Source of the DNA: Acephala macrosclerotiorum
Lineage: Eukaryota > Ascomycota > Leotiomycetes > Helotiales > Mollisiaceae
NCBI GenBank assembly: GCA_014904845.1
Contig: MU119214.1
Coordinates: forward strand, 124,001 to 188,000
Direction of reading: 5' to 3'
DNA: 64,000 nucleotides
Numbering within the stretch: the first letter of the stretch is position 1; every line of letters begins with the position of its first letter. The notes below the pieces were generated by a model. That model did not search any database. It was not told the origin of the DNA and saw nothing but the letters and a program-made list of their open reading frames with translations. This document shows positions 1 to 12,241 of this stretch, piece by piece. The position numbers and the translations under genes were made by a program.

Positions 1-2186
1 CTTCCTTCAAGGAAAATCAATAAATGCAATCACTCAAAACATTCAACGACTCAACAATTTCCCAAGCCCCGATCCTAATGTCCCATGCACTGAAAATTTC
101 TTGAGTTGGAATCAGAGATTCGCCTTGCCAAACGGTAAGGCTGAATCATCGAGCCATCCAGTCATCAGCAGCCACCATCTGATTCAAATCTGGAACAACC
201 CTCTTTGTAACGCCGCATCGCCGTATCTCGCAACTGGAGATTGAAAAAAACAAAATAGAATATTCCCTAAACGCCGAGATCCCGTTCGCTCCGCGATACT
301 GTACAAAAAATGCAAGGCTGTGGCTGCCGAGCTACTACGTAGTAGACACCGGAGCTGAACAACCTATTTCCTGTTTAAGAATCGATGTTTCCTGTTTTAG
401 AATGGATGTTTCCTCTTTGAGAAGAGGATGCGAATCCGATCTTAGCTCGCTGCCACTTGGTGCGCACCACCATTTCAAATCGTGTATGATCTTCCCTTTT
501 GTCGCTAGACATCCTTCGCGACCGAGTCTCCTGTGTCGTGCATGAGATGCGGTGAGGACTGGCTTTTGCCTTTTGGCCCTTTGAGTTCTGACCGAACGTG
601 GGCTGGGTCGTGACAGAGAAGCTTACGTTTATTTCGGCTCTCAGGTCGTGACCTTTATGTCCTAGCTTACGCCTCTCGCAACGTTGAGATGGCAGGTCGT
701 TACGACTTCCGGCCCAACAATTTCGTGGTTATTGGTCAGCAGCCCATTTTTGCGTCGTCCTCTTCGACGAGACATGATGATTTATGGAATGGATTTTAAG
801 CCTCTCTTACCTCATCATCAGATGTGTGGAGTGTTGTTGTAAGTATTTCGGGGCTGCAGCTGTTGGCGCAAATGAGTCAAGACTTGATCTGAGGCTACGT
901 AGACTTGGTTGCCTCTTGCGTCGTCGCGGCTTACGGCGTTCTTGGTCCTGAGGACGATCGGATGGAGGAATTCTGATGAACGGAAAAAGGTGTGATGTTC
1001 GCATTCGAGATGGAATCATCTTCGTCTGAAGTATGAGATGAAAATCGAAACGGAGAATAGGAAGCAGCGAATGCCGTGTGCGCGGCGGAGGGAGTGAGGC
1101 TCGGCGGAAATCCGATGTCCGTGGAGGATGTCGGTTCTCGTCTGAGGTTTTGGCAGATTGCGTGTGCTCAGCCACGACATCGCGATGCAATCTTAAATCT
1201 ACATCCAATCAACCCGTTGAAATGCCCTTCAGCGATGTGACTGGCAACGCTTATCGTTATCTTGGTGGGATGTACGCCACAAAGCAGAGTTTTCATCGTG
1301 CTTTACCCCACACTCGACTTCAATATCGAGAAAGCCCATCGTGGAGATATGGTTTGGCGCCGATAGAGGTCGGCGTCAAGGCTCCATCTGTATCAATCAC
1401 GCTCCTTGGCACCAGCTGAACCTAGACTGCAGGAATCTTTCAAATACGTCTCTGTGTTACTAAGAAAAGATTCGTCAGCCGATGGTGCCGAGTATCAAAC
1501 GACGTCCTTCGATATCCTGCCTCGCGGATTAGAGTTATGCGATTTTCCTTTGATTATTTGGCTGATTATTTTGGTCATCATCGTATTAGACCGCGCCAAC
1601 CGCTGCTGGTCGATTCTCGTAAGTCAGCAGTGACCGAAGCCCGAATTGGTCAGAAAAATAAGGTTCTCTCGTCGTGCCCTTTGTGGCATCCTTACACCGA
1701 ACGATTGCCCCCTCCACGGCAGCATCCACTTTTAAGGATGAGGATGGCCACGGAAATTGTGATGTCCTCGCTGGTAATTGGGTGAACGCGCTCAATTTGC
1801 CTTCGCCTCCTTCACGGTTCCCGCTACTACCGAAACTCTGTCTTGAACCCTGTCTGCCACCGACCCTTGTTTCCCCGTTTAACCCCTGCTCACGTCTGGT
1901 TCCATTCCCACTTGCCTCAACCAAGCCAATCAGATACGAAGGACTCATGTCAGAAGTCTCCAGCTTTCCCAAGCCAGACTGCCCGGTATCGTCCCAATCC
2001 AACGTGTGTAATAATGAGCCATGAACATAAGAACAACCATATACCCAGCCTCCAAAATGGAAGAATGTCCAGAGTTCAACATCAACAGAGACATTCATGC
2101 CAAATACCGTCGCATTCAAGCATCGTTTGCATCACGTGCGAAGCCGCCCCGAGACCCATTCATATTAATTCTACTTTTCCTGAAGG
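1..2186. other. Gene-poor stretch
   Basis: No ORF here has a convincing start, splice pattern or recognisable protein; the open frames overlap one another on both strands. It holds a three-copy 21-bp tandem repeat (367-430) and a perfect 14-bp palindrome at 332-345 (CTACTACGTAGTAG). Confidence 0.6.
367..430. repeat. 21-bp tandem repeat, three copies
   Basis: Copies begin at 367, 388 and 409, each starting TTTCCT and ending GATG. The first two differ at only two bases; the third is more diverged and one base longer. No function is evident. Confidence 0.8.
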
Positions 2187-2484
2187 ATGTCGTCCACACG
2201 CGCCTACCAAGGCTCTGCTCAAAGGTACCAATCTTGAACACCTCCTTGAGCGAGACATACTGACACATCTCTGGCGCAGCTTCACATCGTCCTCGACCTC
2301 TTCCTCGAACCGTCAACACTTCTCCTCGTCCCGCATCGATGCGTACCTCGCAGACCCCACCAAGGCCCAACCTTCATGCCGAGTGCACCATGTAGTTGAA
2401 GACAAAGGCGATGCATCTGCCGCAAGGCGAACGCAAGCACAGCTGGAGGAGCTTGAAGCTATGATGGCTCGGTCTGGCAGGTGA
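2187..2484 (+). CDS. Small two-exon family protein, member 1 (divergent)
   Basis: Unrecognised family; function unknown. Model: exon 1 at 2187-2224 (38 nt), intron 2225-2279 (GTACCA...CTGAC...CGCAG), exon 2 at 2280-2484, giving 80 residues. The intron is in phase 2, as in most of the other copies in this window. The C-terminal module is present but diverged: it has the R-I-D-A-Y-L-A-D-P-T start and the L-E-E-L-E-A-M-M end, but lacks the P-x-Y-x-H histidine block and the F-D pair. There is no signal peptide or membrane segment; exon 2 opens with a Ser/Thr-rich stretch. It is the only copy without a clear TATA box upstream. The frame is open well upstream of 2187, so a longer unspliced reading is possible, but the splice sites and phase favour this model. 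Confidence 0.55.
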
Positions 2485-5400
2485 AGGAAAGTCGAAGGGG
2501 GAAATAAAGATACACCGATCCACAACAAGAAGGAGAAAGAAGATATAACAACGGCCTCTCAGAGGTAAGAACCCATTGGACTTGCTCCCTTGCTCGTGCT
2601 AACTTCTGAACAGTCAACCCTCCTCAAAGAACAGACAGCACACTTGTCACACACTTCGAGTCGCCTCGAGACCAAATGGGCGCCGTCTTAAAGGATGGCA
2701 GCACCGACCTGAAGTCGTCGTACTCACACAACTGCGTAAATATCACGACTTCTTTCTTGCCTCTCAACACTCAGGTGCATCTCCTGCTCTCCGCCGATTG
2801 GCCTCCAGGTATGCCGGAACTGATGTGGAGCCACAATCCCCCCAATCATCTGCCAGCAACGACCACTGCTTGCCTTCATTTATTCAGCCTACTCGATGAT
2901 GGCCGTGGTATAGGAGATAGTTCCTGCCTTCGAGGACACTGGATTGACCGCCTTGGAGATCCCGGTAGATACGGTATGGCCAGTGAAGACGATATCAAGG
3001 ATGGCCGGGAGATCTGGACTGGAGCTGCTTGTGGCTGGTATTCCAAGGCTTCTGACAAAGTACCAACTGCTTGGGGACTTCATCAACAATTGGCGATCTT
3101 GGCTACATCACGCTGCTGTAGCTGTTCAACCACACGATATGTCCTGTCGCGCCGGCTCGATCGTAGAGGTATTTATATCAGCAACCATTGCAACATCTGT
3201 CGCGTTGTATGGAGACTGGGATGATCCGATGCCTGGAAGGAATGGCCGAGGTGGCGACTGTCTACGTAGTAGAGGATTAAATGTAGGACAGTCGACGGAT
3301 ACTGTGATGGAGGAAAGTAGATCGATATATGGACAAGAAAATAAAAGAATTCCACTCCGACCTCTAAAGTTTTCTCCATATTTCTCAACAACACACTTTA
3401 ACTAGCCCCACCATACCATCGTGTCAAGACCTTTCTCCTTCGATGTGACGCCTGAGGACACGCATTGGTCATCACGAACGACGAGAAAACGTCGAGGGAG
3501 TAACCCAGCCAATGCGACGTCATCCTGTCTGTGCCGCTATCTCCACCAGCGATTTGACAAGTTAAATACGCCATACGAGTTGTAATTTCGACCTGCCATG
3601 ACTCGCAATCGCTTGATTAGGAAGAGTGCATGTCGAACTCGTGCTCAGGATGATGGCAGAGTCGAGTCGATACATAAGAAGACTTGAAACAAGATCGTAT
3701 CCTGACGACTAGTGTGGTAATACGTACATCGTTTGAGGGAATGGTGTGAAGCGATGGGACGGCTGCTTCGCAATGATCCATCCCAGGATGGCAGCGGAGT
3801 TGATGCCCAAAGAAGAAGCGCAACAAGGTTACATCCCGATGACCTGGACGCACATCGCTGAGCGAGGGGCGTGACGCGACTGGGCAGATCAAAACGAGTG
3901 CCATGTTCGGGTTCAAGAACGCCGTCCTCAGAATGGCAGTGATAGATCTTTCAGACTTCGTGTTCAACAAAATCCGGGACCGAGGGCGTGACTTCCGCTC
4001 GTAAGATGAGTGAACCGTCAAGTAAGCCAGGGAAGTTAGAATATACCACAAAATCAAGGTTTTCTGGGCCTTGTCGGATTCCACACGGAAGCTCAGCGGG
4101 GCGCTGAGAGCTGGTAGAGGTTTCGACGAATGAGCCCTAAAGGTGAGTCCGCGTATCACATCTCACCTAGAGCCGCACTCCGCTTGTCGTAAAGGCCAAC
4201 TCGAGGCTGACGGGCACTAACACCGCCTTCGGTGGCTAGTCAGTCTCCATTCCGTCCCTCATCTGATATGGTGGATGCAGAGAAAGGTATACCATAGCCG
4301 ACAGCTGACATTCGTGCGTTATTCAAATTCCTCGCGTGTTCATATTTCGTGCTGTGCGGAGGTGCTGATCGAGCGTTTCGACTGTGTAAGGCATCCGTCC
4401 CTTCACTTATTGCTAGGGGACCCGGAAGCACCTGGTAGATGGCTCGCATCTCCGTCTTAACATTCAGGAGCGTGGCGTTTGTTCGATCTTCGGTGGATGC
4501 GTTGATGTACCTGATCGAGCTGCACTCGGGTTTAATCATTAGCGCGTCGGTTATTCGGAAGCACGTATTTCCAGCTCGGCGATGTGATATCCATTGGCGT
4601 GCATCAGCACAGACACCTCAAGCTCACAGACGCCAAAACCGGCACTCTCGCGCCGCATCCTATCACTGCCGGGACATTGACAGGAGTCAATGCCCCCCGC
4701 GGTGGCAATGGCTCGCTCCGAAGTTAGAACCCAGAGGTAGACACATCGACGGCCTAGGTCCTCCTCTCTTCGCCGGTTCTTCAGCACCTCGCCTATCCCC
4801 GAGTACAAGTCACGACTTCACTATTTCGAAGTGGACCTCCACTGACCAGCGCGTTCATGTCCTGTGCGGGAAGGATGACTGAGTGATGGATGCAGGCTGG
4901 GTGCTTGGTGGATGGTGCTAGAGTTTGGAGGCGTTACCTCCGGTAAAATCAACCTCAAAAGACAGCGATTGTTGAGAGGCCTGTCATGGAAGCAATCGCA
5001 AGGATCCAGGATGTTTGCACCCCCAAGGCAAGGCTCCGAGAGTCCTGGTCGCTGACTGTTGGTTTCGTGCGCCGGTGAGAGCAGCAGTATGGGCTGGCTG
5101 TGTTTGGAGCTTTCCTCGCCGTCAGACTGCTCCTATGCAGCATTTACTTCCCACGACACCGTGATCCTTGCGCATGGAGTTGACATGTTCACTGTTCGTA
5201 CGGTAGAAGAATATCGACAGCCCTCCCACGAACGGGAAGAACACCCCATTTCAGAATTTCTGGCGCCCCTCATTTTCTCCATGCAAAGGCACGAAATGGG
5301 ATCCTTCGTCGAATACTTTGATACTACGCACAGTACACCTATTATTTAGGATATTCACCATGGCCTTAATATCTAGTGCCCTCGAAATGCACTAGCGAAT

Positions 5401-7365
5401 TTTAGCTTTCAATCGTAGTCGCTATTTGCTTCAACATGCGACGTTGATCATTGAGACTAAACGAAGTTGACGACCGACACTCTTTGCTTGTTGGACGAAC
5501 CAACCTCGGGGTATTCGATGCACTGAACAAATGATTAAACGACCAAGGGGGGGGAAGGCGTTCAGGCTAGGTCTTCACGACTTCCCTCAGCGCAGCACGG
5601 CTGGTTTTTTTGTGCTGTGATGTGGTATGCCAAAAGTAAGCCAGCTCACATCCACAAATTCCGCAAAAGGAAAAGGTACAAGATTACCGCCAACATTCAC
5701 CCATGAAGTACCATGAGCACCCTCCATGTTCCACTTGTCCTAGAACATCCTTGTGGCGAGCCTCCGTCCAAGGGTACAGAGCAGTCTCAAGATTTATCAC
5801 ATGTCAACCCTTGATCCTTCGTGACGATGCGAGCGTATGGGGCGTTCATCATCCGCGCGTCAGGGGCTCTCATCACCCCCATACTGATCCTTGCAGCCTC
5901 TGCTTGACACCTCCCGGCACCCAAATTAGCATTTCAGTCCAGCATGACGTCCGCAACCCTGAACGACGCCGATGCACAACGACGCGCTCGCACGACAAAT
6001 ATCAAAAGCATTAAATGCCGACGGCTGTGATCGAAATTGACGCCTGCATGCACTCAGGTCAAATCTTACTGAAGATCCAAAGACACCCCATATTCACGCT
6101 CTCCTATCGGTGGGAGGGATAAATCAGCACCAAGATTATCAAACATTAGAAACGTCGGATAGCTTGAATGAAGCTCTACGCTCGTGCTGCATTTTCCGAT
6201 TTTCCGATGGTAGAAAGAACTGATGGTTTTATGACCATTTAGCGGCCAAAATTTGCAGCTGTATTCAGGCACCTACCTAGGCAGGGAAATCTCTAAACAT
6301 GGTAATTGGAGCATGGAACGCTTTCAAGCATCAATTTCCATATTCCAAATATGCTGTCGATCAAAAGCCGTTTTCATTTTCGTGCCAGGCACAGAGAACA
6401 AACATACAGCATTAGGGGTGCGCCGCCGCTCGAATCTGCTTCTCGAAGTCCGACCCCTCCCACTCCACATTCTGGAGCTTCCCTGCACGCACGAGTCTGT
6501 CCAGGTTGTCCTCGAAACCGCTCTTCTCGTCCCTTGTGGACCCTAGAGAGCTTCTGCGCCGCACACTGCGGCTTCTCCGCCCACAGCTGCTTCCATTAAT
6601 CCCCGGACGTTCTAGCACCCCTGGTGCCATGTCGCCCAGTATCTGTACCTTGTCTGCCTCCGTCTCTTCCAAGCATACGAGCGATGCGATCCCTGTTGGC
6701 CTGCTCGCTCACACCCTGGCCAAATATGATCTCTTCGGCGCCACGACCTGACATGGACTGAGATTGACCTGATCCCATCCGGAAGACCCGCGGTAGAGGG
6801 GTTGTCTGTCGCTAACTGAGCTCTGCGCCAACGCGACACATACCACCATGAGTCCTCTGTGGCTGCTACAAGAAGTCTCATCCTGGCAGGGCTGTCTTTC
6901 TATGTCAAACAGGGCAAGGAAGTGGGCACTTCTATTCCTCAAGAAGCCAGCCTGTGCGCCTAGAAACGAGACACCAGTCAATTACTTTTTTCGTCTCCTA
7001 CGAACATCCTGACTTTCCAATGCTCTTACTACCCGCCAGCCGGGACCCCTGCTCAATTCATCTCGCTCCTGGGTTCCTTTCATCATCTACCTTTTTAAGC
7101 ACGATGTGTTCTGCTGTGGATGCCGGGGGCCTACAATTTGGGTTTTTCGTCTCAATGAAACCGTCCGCACCATTGCGTACGATCCTCGCTTTGAATCAGC
7201 TGTATCTAAAGTTATATAAACACCTCGAACCCTCGCATTTCTCGGCCATGGATTACTAGATCTACGCAGCTCTGAAACTTACTTCAACCTCCTTCAAACT
7301 TCAGTTTTCAGTGGCAAACCCAGTTCCTGTTCATACATACTTGTCGTTTGGAAGGATATCTAGTC
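2485..7365. other. Long stretch without a supported gene
   Basis: Several ORFs of 60-180 codons occur on both strands (for example 2676-3224 +, 3617-4159 -, 5703-6014 +), but they overlap each other, are not repeated elsewhere in the window and resemble nothing I know. I see only the promoter of the next family gene at its right end. Confidence 0.5.
7215..7220 (+). promoter_or_regulatory. TATA box of family member 2
   Basis: TATAAA lies 151 nt upstream of the proposed ATG at 7366, within the 120-172 nt range seen for other copies. Confidence 0.45.
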
Positions 7366-7753
7366 ATGAGACCGAGTTATGCACTGTGCCCATCTCAGAT
7401 AAAAAGTAAAGTCCGGCCTTTCTCATCTCATGGCCAAGATTCTCGCCTGAAGCTCTCGAAGCTCTCTAACACAAGTCAGTAGTGCTACGTCTGCTCCACT
7501 ACAGCCCTCGAAGCTGTCGAAGACTTCACTCCCAACAAACCAACCGAAATTTCCCCACCCCTCCAATGGCACTCCTGCTACACCACACACTCTCTCTGCG
7601 CAACGCTTATGCCTGTACCTGGAGAATCCAGCTCATTCTCATGTGCTTCATCGTCATGAGTCCTCTCATGAGAGCATGCAAGTCCACACGCGCAACGCCG
7701 GTCAGACCCTCGCAGGTTTCAATGAGACGATGGCTACCAATGAATCCGCTTAG
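7366..7753 (+). CDS. Small two-exon family protein, member 2
   Basis: Unrecognised family; function unknown. Exon 2 is clear from its C-terminal module: A-Q-R-L-C-L-Y-L-E-N-P, an R-H-E-S-S block, and G-F-N-E-T-M close to the stop at 7751-7753. The proposed model is exon 1 at 7366-7405, intron 7406-7475 (GTAAAG...CTAACACAAG), exon 2 at 7476-7753, giving 105 residues. This intron would be in phase 1, whereas the others are in phase 2, and exon 1 is 40 nt rather than 50, so the first exon is the weakest part. An alternative acceptor (TAG at 7481-7482 region) would restore phase 2, but I found no fitting exon 1 for it. The middle is Ser/Thr/Pro-rich, with no signal peptide. Confidence 0.5.
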
Positions 7754-9662
7754 CGGGAAGGTTCACTTATAAACGCGGATATGACTCAACAGGTAAGCCT
7801 CACTTGCTGTCAATACCTTTCATGACTGATATATGCAAAGAAGGAGCGAAACGAATCAGAATCATCAACGCGAATCCAGATCGAACCACCAAGCATCCGA
7901 ATCACTCCCTCCTTATGAGCCACACTCAACTTGCCCGGAATTTTCCAGCTGCAACAAAATACTCGCTGTTATACTTGTCTGGAAATACTGCATTGCCATT
8001 TATCCTTCACAACGTTCTCATTCTCCTAGCCTTTCGTGGTCTCTGTATAGGAAACCTGGGTGGGCCGGGATGCTATATTCAGCGAAGTGTCATGATATTG
8101 GCCGCGACGAAAGAATGTGGATTCAGAAAGTCCAGGCAAGGTTGGAAATTTGAAAACGCGGGTCTTTCAAAAATTCCGTTCGACTTCATGCACCATCCTT
8201 TCTTTCCGTTTTCTAAAAGCAATGTCAAATCAAATCATCTGTACCTTCCTACATCATTTCAATTATATCTTAAATATGTCTCCAAAGCACTGGGTCTCAC
8301 GACATGGAGGGACGTGTTGAGATCAAGTTCAACCTCACTTATTGAAAACTTTTATATTATTTCCAAACGTCGTGTCCATCCTCGCTTCGAAAACAAATCT
8401 TCAGCTGCACAAAATCCTTCATACCATCCCACTGATGGCGCAGCCGCAGCACGGCACAGACATCGTAGATCTGACTCAGATGATAGAATGTTCATCTTGC
8501 CTAGCCCTGAGCTCGACGGTTTCGTCTGTGCGTCATCCGAAACTTAGATCCCCATCTACACCGCAAGGTTTCGGTCACGATGTTCTGGGATCTGCCAACC
8601 ATATTTCCTTCTGATTCCTTGTCTAGGATGTCGCACAGACTCGAATGGCCTGTGTGGAAGATCTCTCATTCCTCAGCGCTCATACACTAATGTTCAGCAC
8701 GCTTGTCTCAGATACATTTTCTTGTTCAACTTTTTCGACGAACGTGCCGTCTCAATGCCACCAAATGGATCAAGAGCATGTCCCATGCTAGCAAAAACCT
8801 TGTGCATGCTGAACCATTCTCGGGCGCATGTTAATTCCGCGGCCCCACCTCTCAGAAAAGAATGAGACCATGGAATTGTCCCGATTCGACTCTAATGCAC
8901 ATCGCTGCGCAGCATTGTTTGGATAGCCACAGACCAGGTCTCGCAAAAGAGTTCAACCGCTCAACCTCTCGGAAAGATTACCGAAGACCCCTGTATGCTA
9001 CCTGCGGGAACTAAAACCCCTGGTCGGGAATCACCCACCCACCATATCCTGAACTCGCTAAAATCTTGGCTTTGTTTCCTGGCGCATCAAGGCTCACGGC
9101 CACGGAGCCTGCCTGCGCCAGCCAACCAATCCCCCGGAACCTCATCCTAATCTCTATTTAAAGCAAAATTGAAGAAACAAGGCTTCTAAAAGCAGCATGA
9201 ATATTGGAAATTGCACGCTTGAGCCCTGCAGGTCTACGACAGCGGAGATAATATGATAAGGGGATTGGAGAGAACAGATGAAACTAACACAGCGAGTACA
9301 TTGCACTTCCGAGTTGGATTGTGGTTCTATTCAAATTGATGTTATGGTCTCAGAATAATATCGGCAGGTGGCTTCAATCGCCGGTAGGTTCACGCAATGC
9401 ACGAGCACAGGGACATGCAATGTTCTTTCTCATCGCCGTTAATATCCGCTTGCATTTCAGCCGTCGGTGGTACAGGTCTAGCACCCCGCTTCGTTGGGCC
9501 ACTTCGTCGGGGAGATCCTCCACAAGGACCTTGCCTGTCAAAGCAACCAGGATACGCCCAGCAGCGAATGACGAGTGTTGACAACGCAGTAGACCAATAC
9601 CTGCCGTCATAGAGAATTGTTCTATGAGAACACACACATTTTGCCCTCGGATGCAAGGGTCT
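7754..9662. other. Gap between family members 2 and 3
   Basis: ORFs at 7804-8547 and 8342-8614 (+) overlap in different frames and show no family resemblance. No RNA gene or repeat was recognised. Confidence 0.45.
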
Positions 9663-9668
9663 TATAAA
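9663..9668 (+). promoter_or_regulatory. TATA box of family member 3
   Basis: TATAAA lies 120 nt upstream of the ATG at 9783. Confidence 0.5.
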
Positions 9669-9782
9669 CTGTTTCCATCGCCCATTGAGAATCAATCTGT
9701 CTGCATCCTTTTGTCTTGACTCTACAGCAGAGTCACGTGCACTAAAACCACCAAGTCCTATAGAACCGAAGCTTCTTGAGAG

Positions 9783-10227
9783 ATGCCACCTGATTCGACC
9801 TCAGCAGATGCCCTTGATGGAGAAGTCAAAGAGTATGTTCTCGCACAGCATGCTCTCACCAAGATAATGGAATACGGCTGAACTGTTTAGAACTACAGCC
9901 AAGTCATCAACTGCTCCTAGCTCGAAGATCACGAACGATCTCAGGGCCTCAACTACTTTCCCAACCACCTCTGCAGAAACTCCAGACTCTCAATGTCCTA
10001 ACCCAACTTTCGACAGCCCTCTGCCTCCTGTCCAGTCTCTACCACTTGCAATCACCGAAGCACAAAGGCTCTCATTGGAGCGCATCGCAACATATCTTGC
10101 AGATCCCATCGGCACCCTTCCACAATACACACACAACACTTCTCAACGAAGCATTGAACATCATGAGGTTATCTTGAAAGCTCAACTGGAGAAATTGTCT
10201 ACCACAATCGATAATCATGATAAATAA
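9783..10227 (+). CDS. Small two-exon family protein, member 3
   Basis: Unrecognised family; function unknown. Exon 1 at 9783-9832 is 50 nt and ends GA|GTATGT in phase 2; the intron is 9833-9890 (ends TTTAG); exon 2 is 9891-10227. The product is 128 residues, the longest copy. The extra length is a Ser/Thr/Pro-rich linker after the splice site. The C-terminal module has E-R-I-A-T-Y-L-A-D-P and P-Q-Y-T-H, but the terminal helix is altered (L-E-K-L in place of L-x-x-F-D). There is no signal peptide, membrane helix or cysteine pattern; one Cys is present. It is on the same strand as all other copies. It looks intact. Confidence 0.7.
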
Positions 10228-11713
10228 GGATCGTATCAAAGCTCGAGGGAGGTTTTTGTGGCCTTCTACTGGCATCGCATTTCGAATATATCTGTCTAGT
10301 ATGTTTGAGAGGGGAGAGATATCAAATTTTATGGGCACACAAAGGATTCGGAATCGAAAGAGGCATTTAATGAAGCTTTTGCAATCAAGACATGACCGCG
10401 TTCAACCTTAAATAAATGTTCCACCCAACTTCGAACTTTAGCCTTCCACAGAAGCAATTCAATCCATGCACTAAAGCGCGAAATCGGAACGGAAACAGTA
10501 AAAGGGATACATCACGCTACAAAGCCTGTTGATGCATTGTTGAAGAATCCAACTCCGCCACTTCTTGACTTGAAAAGATTGAAGAAGACTCGAGCAGCAA
10601 TTTCGCGGAGTAAGTCAATGTTCATTTACTCCTTCACGTAAATAAAATAGCCTCGTGCATCTAAACCTGCCGAGAAAAATAAAGTTAAATTTGAACTTCG
10701 ACGGTAACGGGCCGAGGTGGGTCGAGCGGGAGCTTGAGAACTGACCCCATCGCTAATCGAGCCCCCTATTCTTAGCGAGCCACTACTGAATGGTCTGAAG
10801 CATCTGGCAACCTCACGCCCTTCCATCGCGCTACCGCACTGGGAAAGTCGCTCAGCATCACAAGTAGTATCTTCAAAAGGAAGGGATTGCTATCCTTCGA
10901 ATTACCTAAATCCGAGAAAATCAACGGTTTGAAGTGGGAGTGGCCAAGGGCATTCGTCCCACCCCGGCACTTATTCCCGCTACCGAATGACGACTGTCAA
11001 TCTCCTGCATACGCTGGTTTGAAACGACCCATGCTTGTTCCGGGGTTCAGTGCTTTGGGGGGGTTCTCGTTGGCGGGAACTTTTTGAGGCCCAATTGTGA
11101 GTTGCAATGAAATGCCCCACCTTTCCCCCGGTTTGGGATGGTCGTGCAGCATGCACAAGGACGTACGACTCGACGAGGGCAAACGAGATCGACATCTGGA
11201 TTTAAAGGTTGATGCGTTCCAGTACACCGCGAGACCTCGCCTGAAGCGGCAGAGCCGAGGATTTAATCGCATTGTTTGAGACTCGCTTACATATCAGCAC
11301 AAGGGATGGTGAGTTGGTGTGGGGTATGATCGAGATCCTGGGATTTCGTGGGAATCACGAACCAGGGATATGAGGAGATTTTTGGTCGAAAAAGTCGTCA
11401 AGTTTGCAGCAAGGCATTCTACAGGCTGTAAGCCAAACCGTCGGCCGAACATACCGAGAGTTAGTCACGCCTGCCTGTGGGCTGAATAAGGTAAGCGTCG
11501 TAATCAAGACAACAATAAAAGCCGGAAATGGATATAGCCGTTGGTCACAGCCCTACCAGAATCTTTCTAAGCTCCAGCATTCGTGTTTGTAACTTCAGAG
11601 CCAAACTGGAGTGTGGAAATACGGGCAATAGTCGTATGATAAAGCCCGCATGCCACCAGGACATCAGAATCAACGTTCGCATCTTGCTTCGCCTTATTTC
11701 TCAATCTGTCTTC
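10228..11713. other. Gap between family members 3 and 4
   Basis: Only short overlapping ORFs on both strands (for example 10072-10338 - overlaps the gene to the left). Nothing supportable was seen. Confidence 0.5.
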
Positions 11714-11719
11714 TATAAG
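11714..11719 (+). promoter_or_regulatory. TATA box of family member 4
   Basis: TATAAG lies 163 nt upstream of the ATG at 11877. Confidence 0.5.
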
Positions 11720-11876
11720 AAGATCTGATTTCCTATTTTCAAGATGTTAAAAATGGACAAAGCCTTAAGGGACAATATCCCCTCGTCTTCCACCATTCCA
11801 GCGGACTTCACACCCATCACGTGCATACATTCTCAAAACTCCTTCACCTTCGTCCAGTCTATCCCTTAGAGTAACG

Positions 11877-12241
11877 ATGGCATCTCATCCAAGTCTTCCT
11901 TCCACTTCTGGCCAAACAAAGAATGAGTACGTCTTTACTAGCAGACATTTTAGAGTTCAGAGCCTAGCTAACATTCAAGTTCGCCTCCTCGTCCCACATC
12001 CAAAGATAACTCCTCCTCTGCCTCCTCCATCGCAACTCTCAATAACAGCGAATTGACTCCCCGCTCTTGCAATGATAAGCGTAAACTATGCAAGGCTCGG
12101 ATCTCAAGCTGGCTTGCAGATTGTGCCGACCCTCAGCCTCGATATCGACACGACTCTTCATCAGCAAGCATGGTTGCTCATACCAAGGATATTATAATGT
12201 TTCTTGAGGATTTCGACAAGAGGATGATTGAGACAGGATAA
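11877..12241 (+). CDS. Small two-exon family protein, member 4
   Basis: Unrecognised family; function unknown. Exon 1 at 11877-11926 (50 nt, ends GA|GTACGT, phase 2), intron 11927-11979 (53 nt, branch-like GCTAACA, ends CAAG), exon 2 at 11980-12241; 103 residues. Exon 2 opens D-S-P-P-R-P, parallel to D-F-P-P-L-P and D-L-P-P-H-H in other copies. The C-terminal module is complete: R-I-S-S-W-L-A-D, P-R-Y-R-H, S-M-V-A-H-T-K-D-I and L-E-D-F-D-K. It has three cysteines, which are not conserved between copies. There is no signal peptide, so an intracellular product is likely. Confidence 0.75.

Noticed and set aside
2676..3405. 182- and 153-codon overlapping + strand ORFs
   Set aside because: Two different frames overlap, with an equally protein-like minus frame; no splice sites or family resemblance decide between them.
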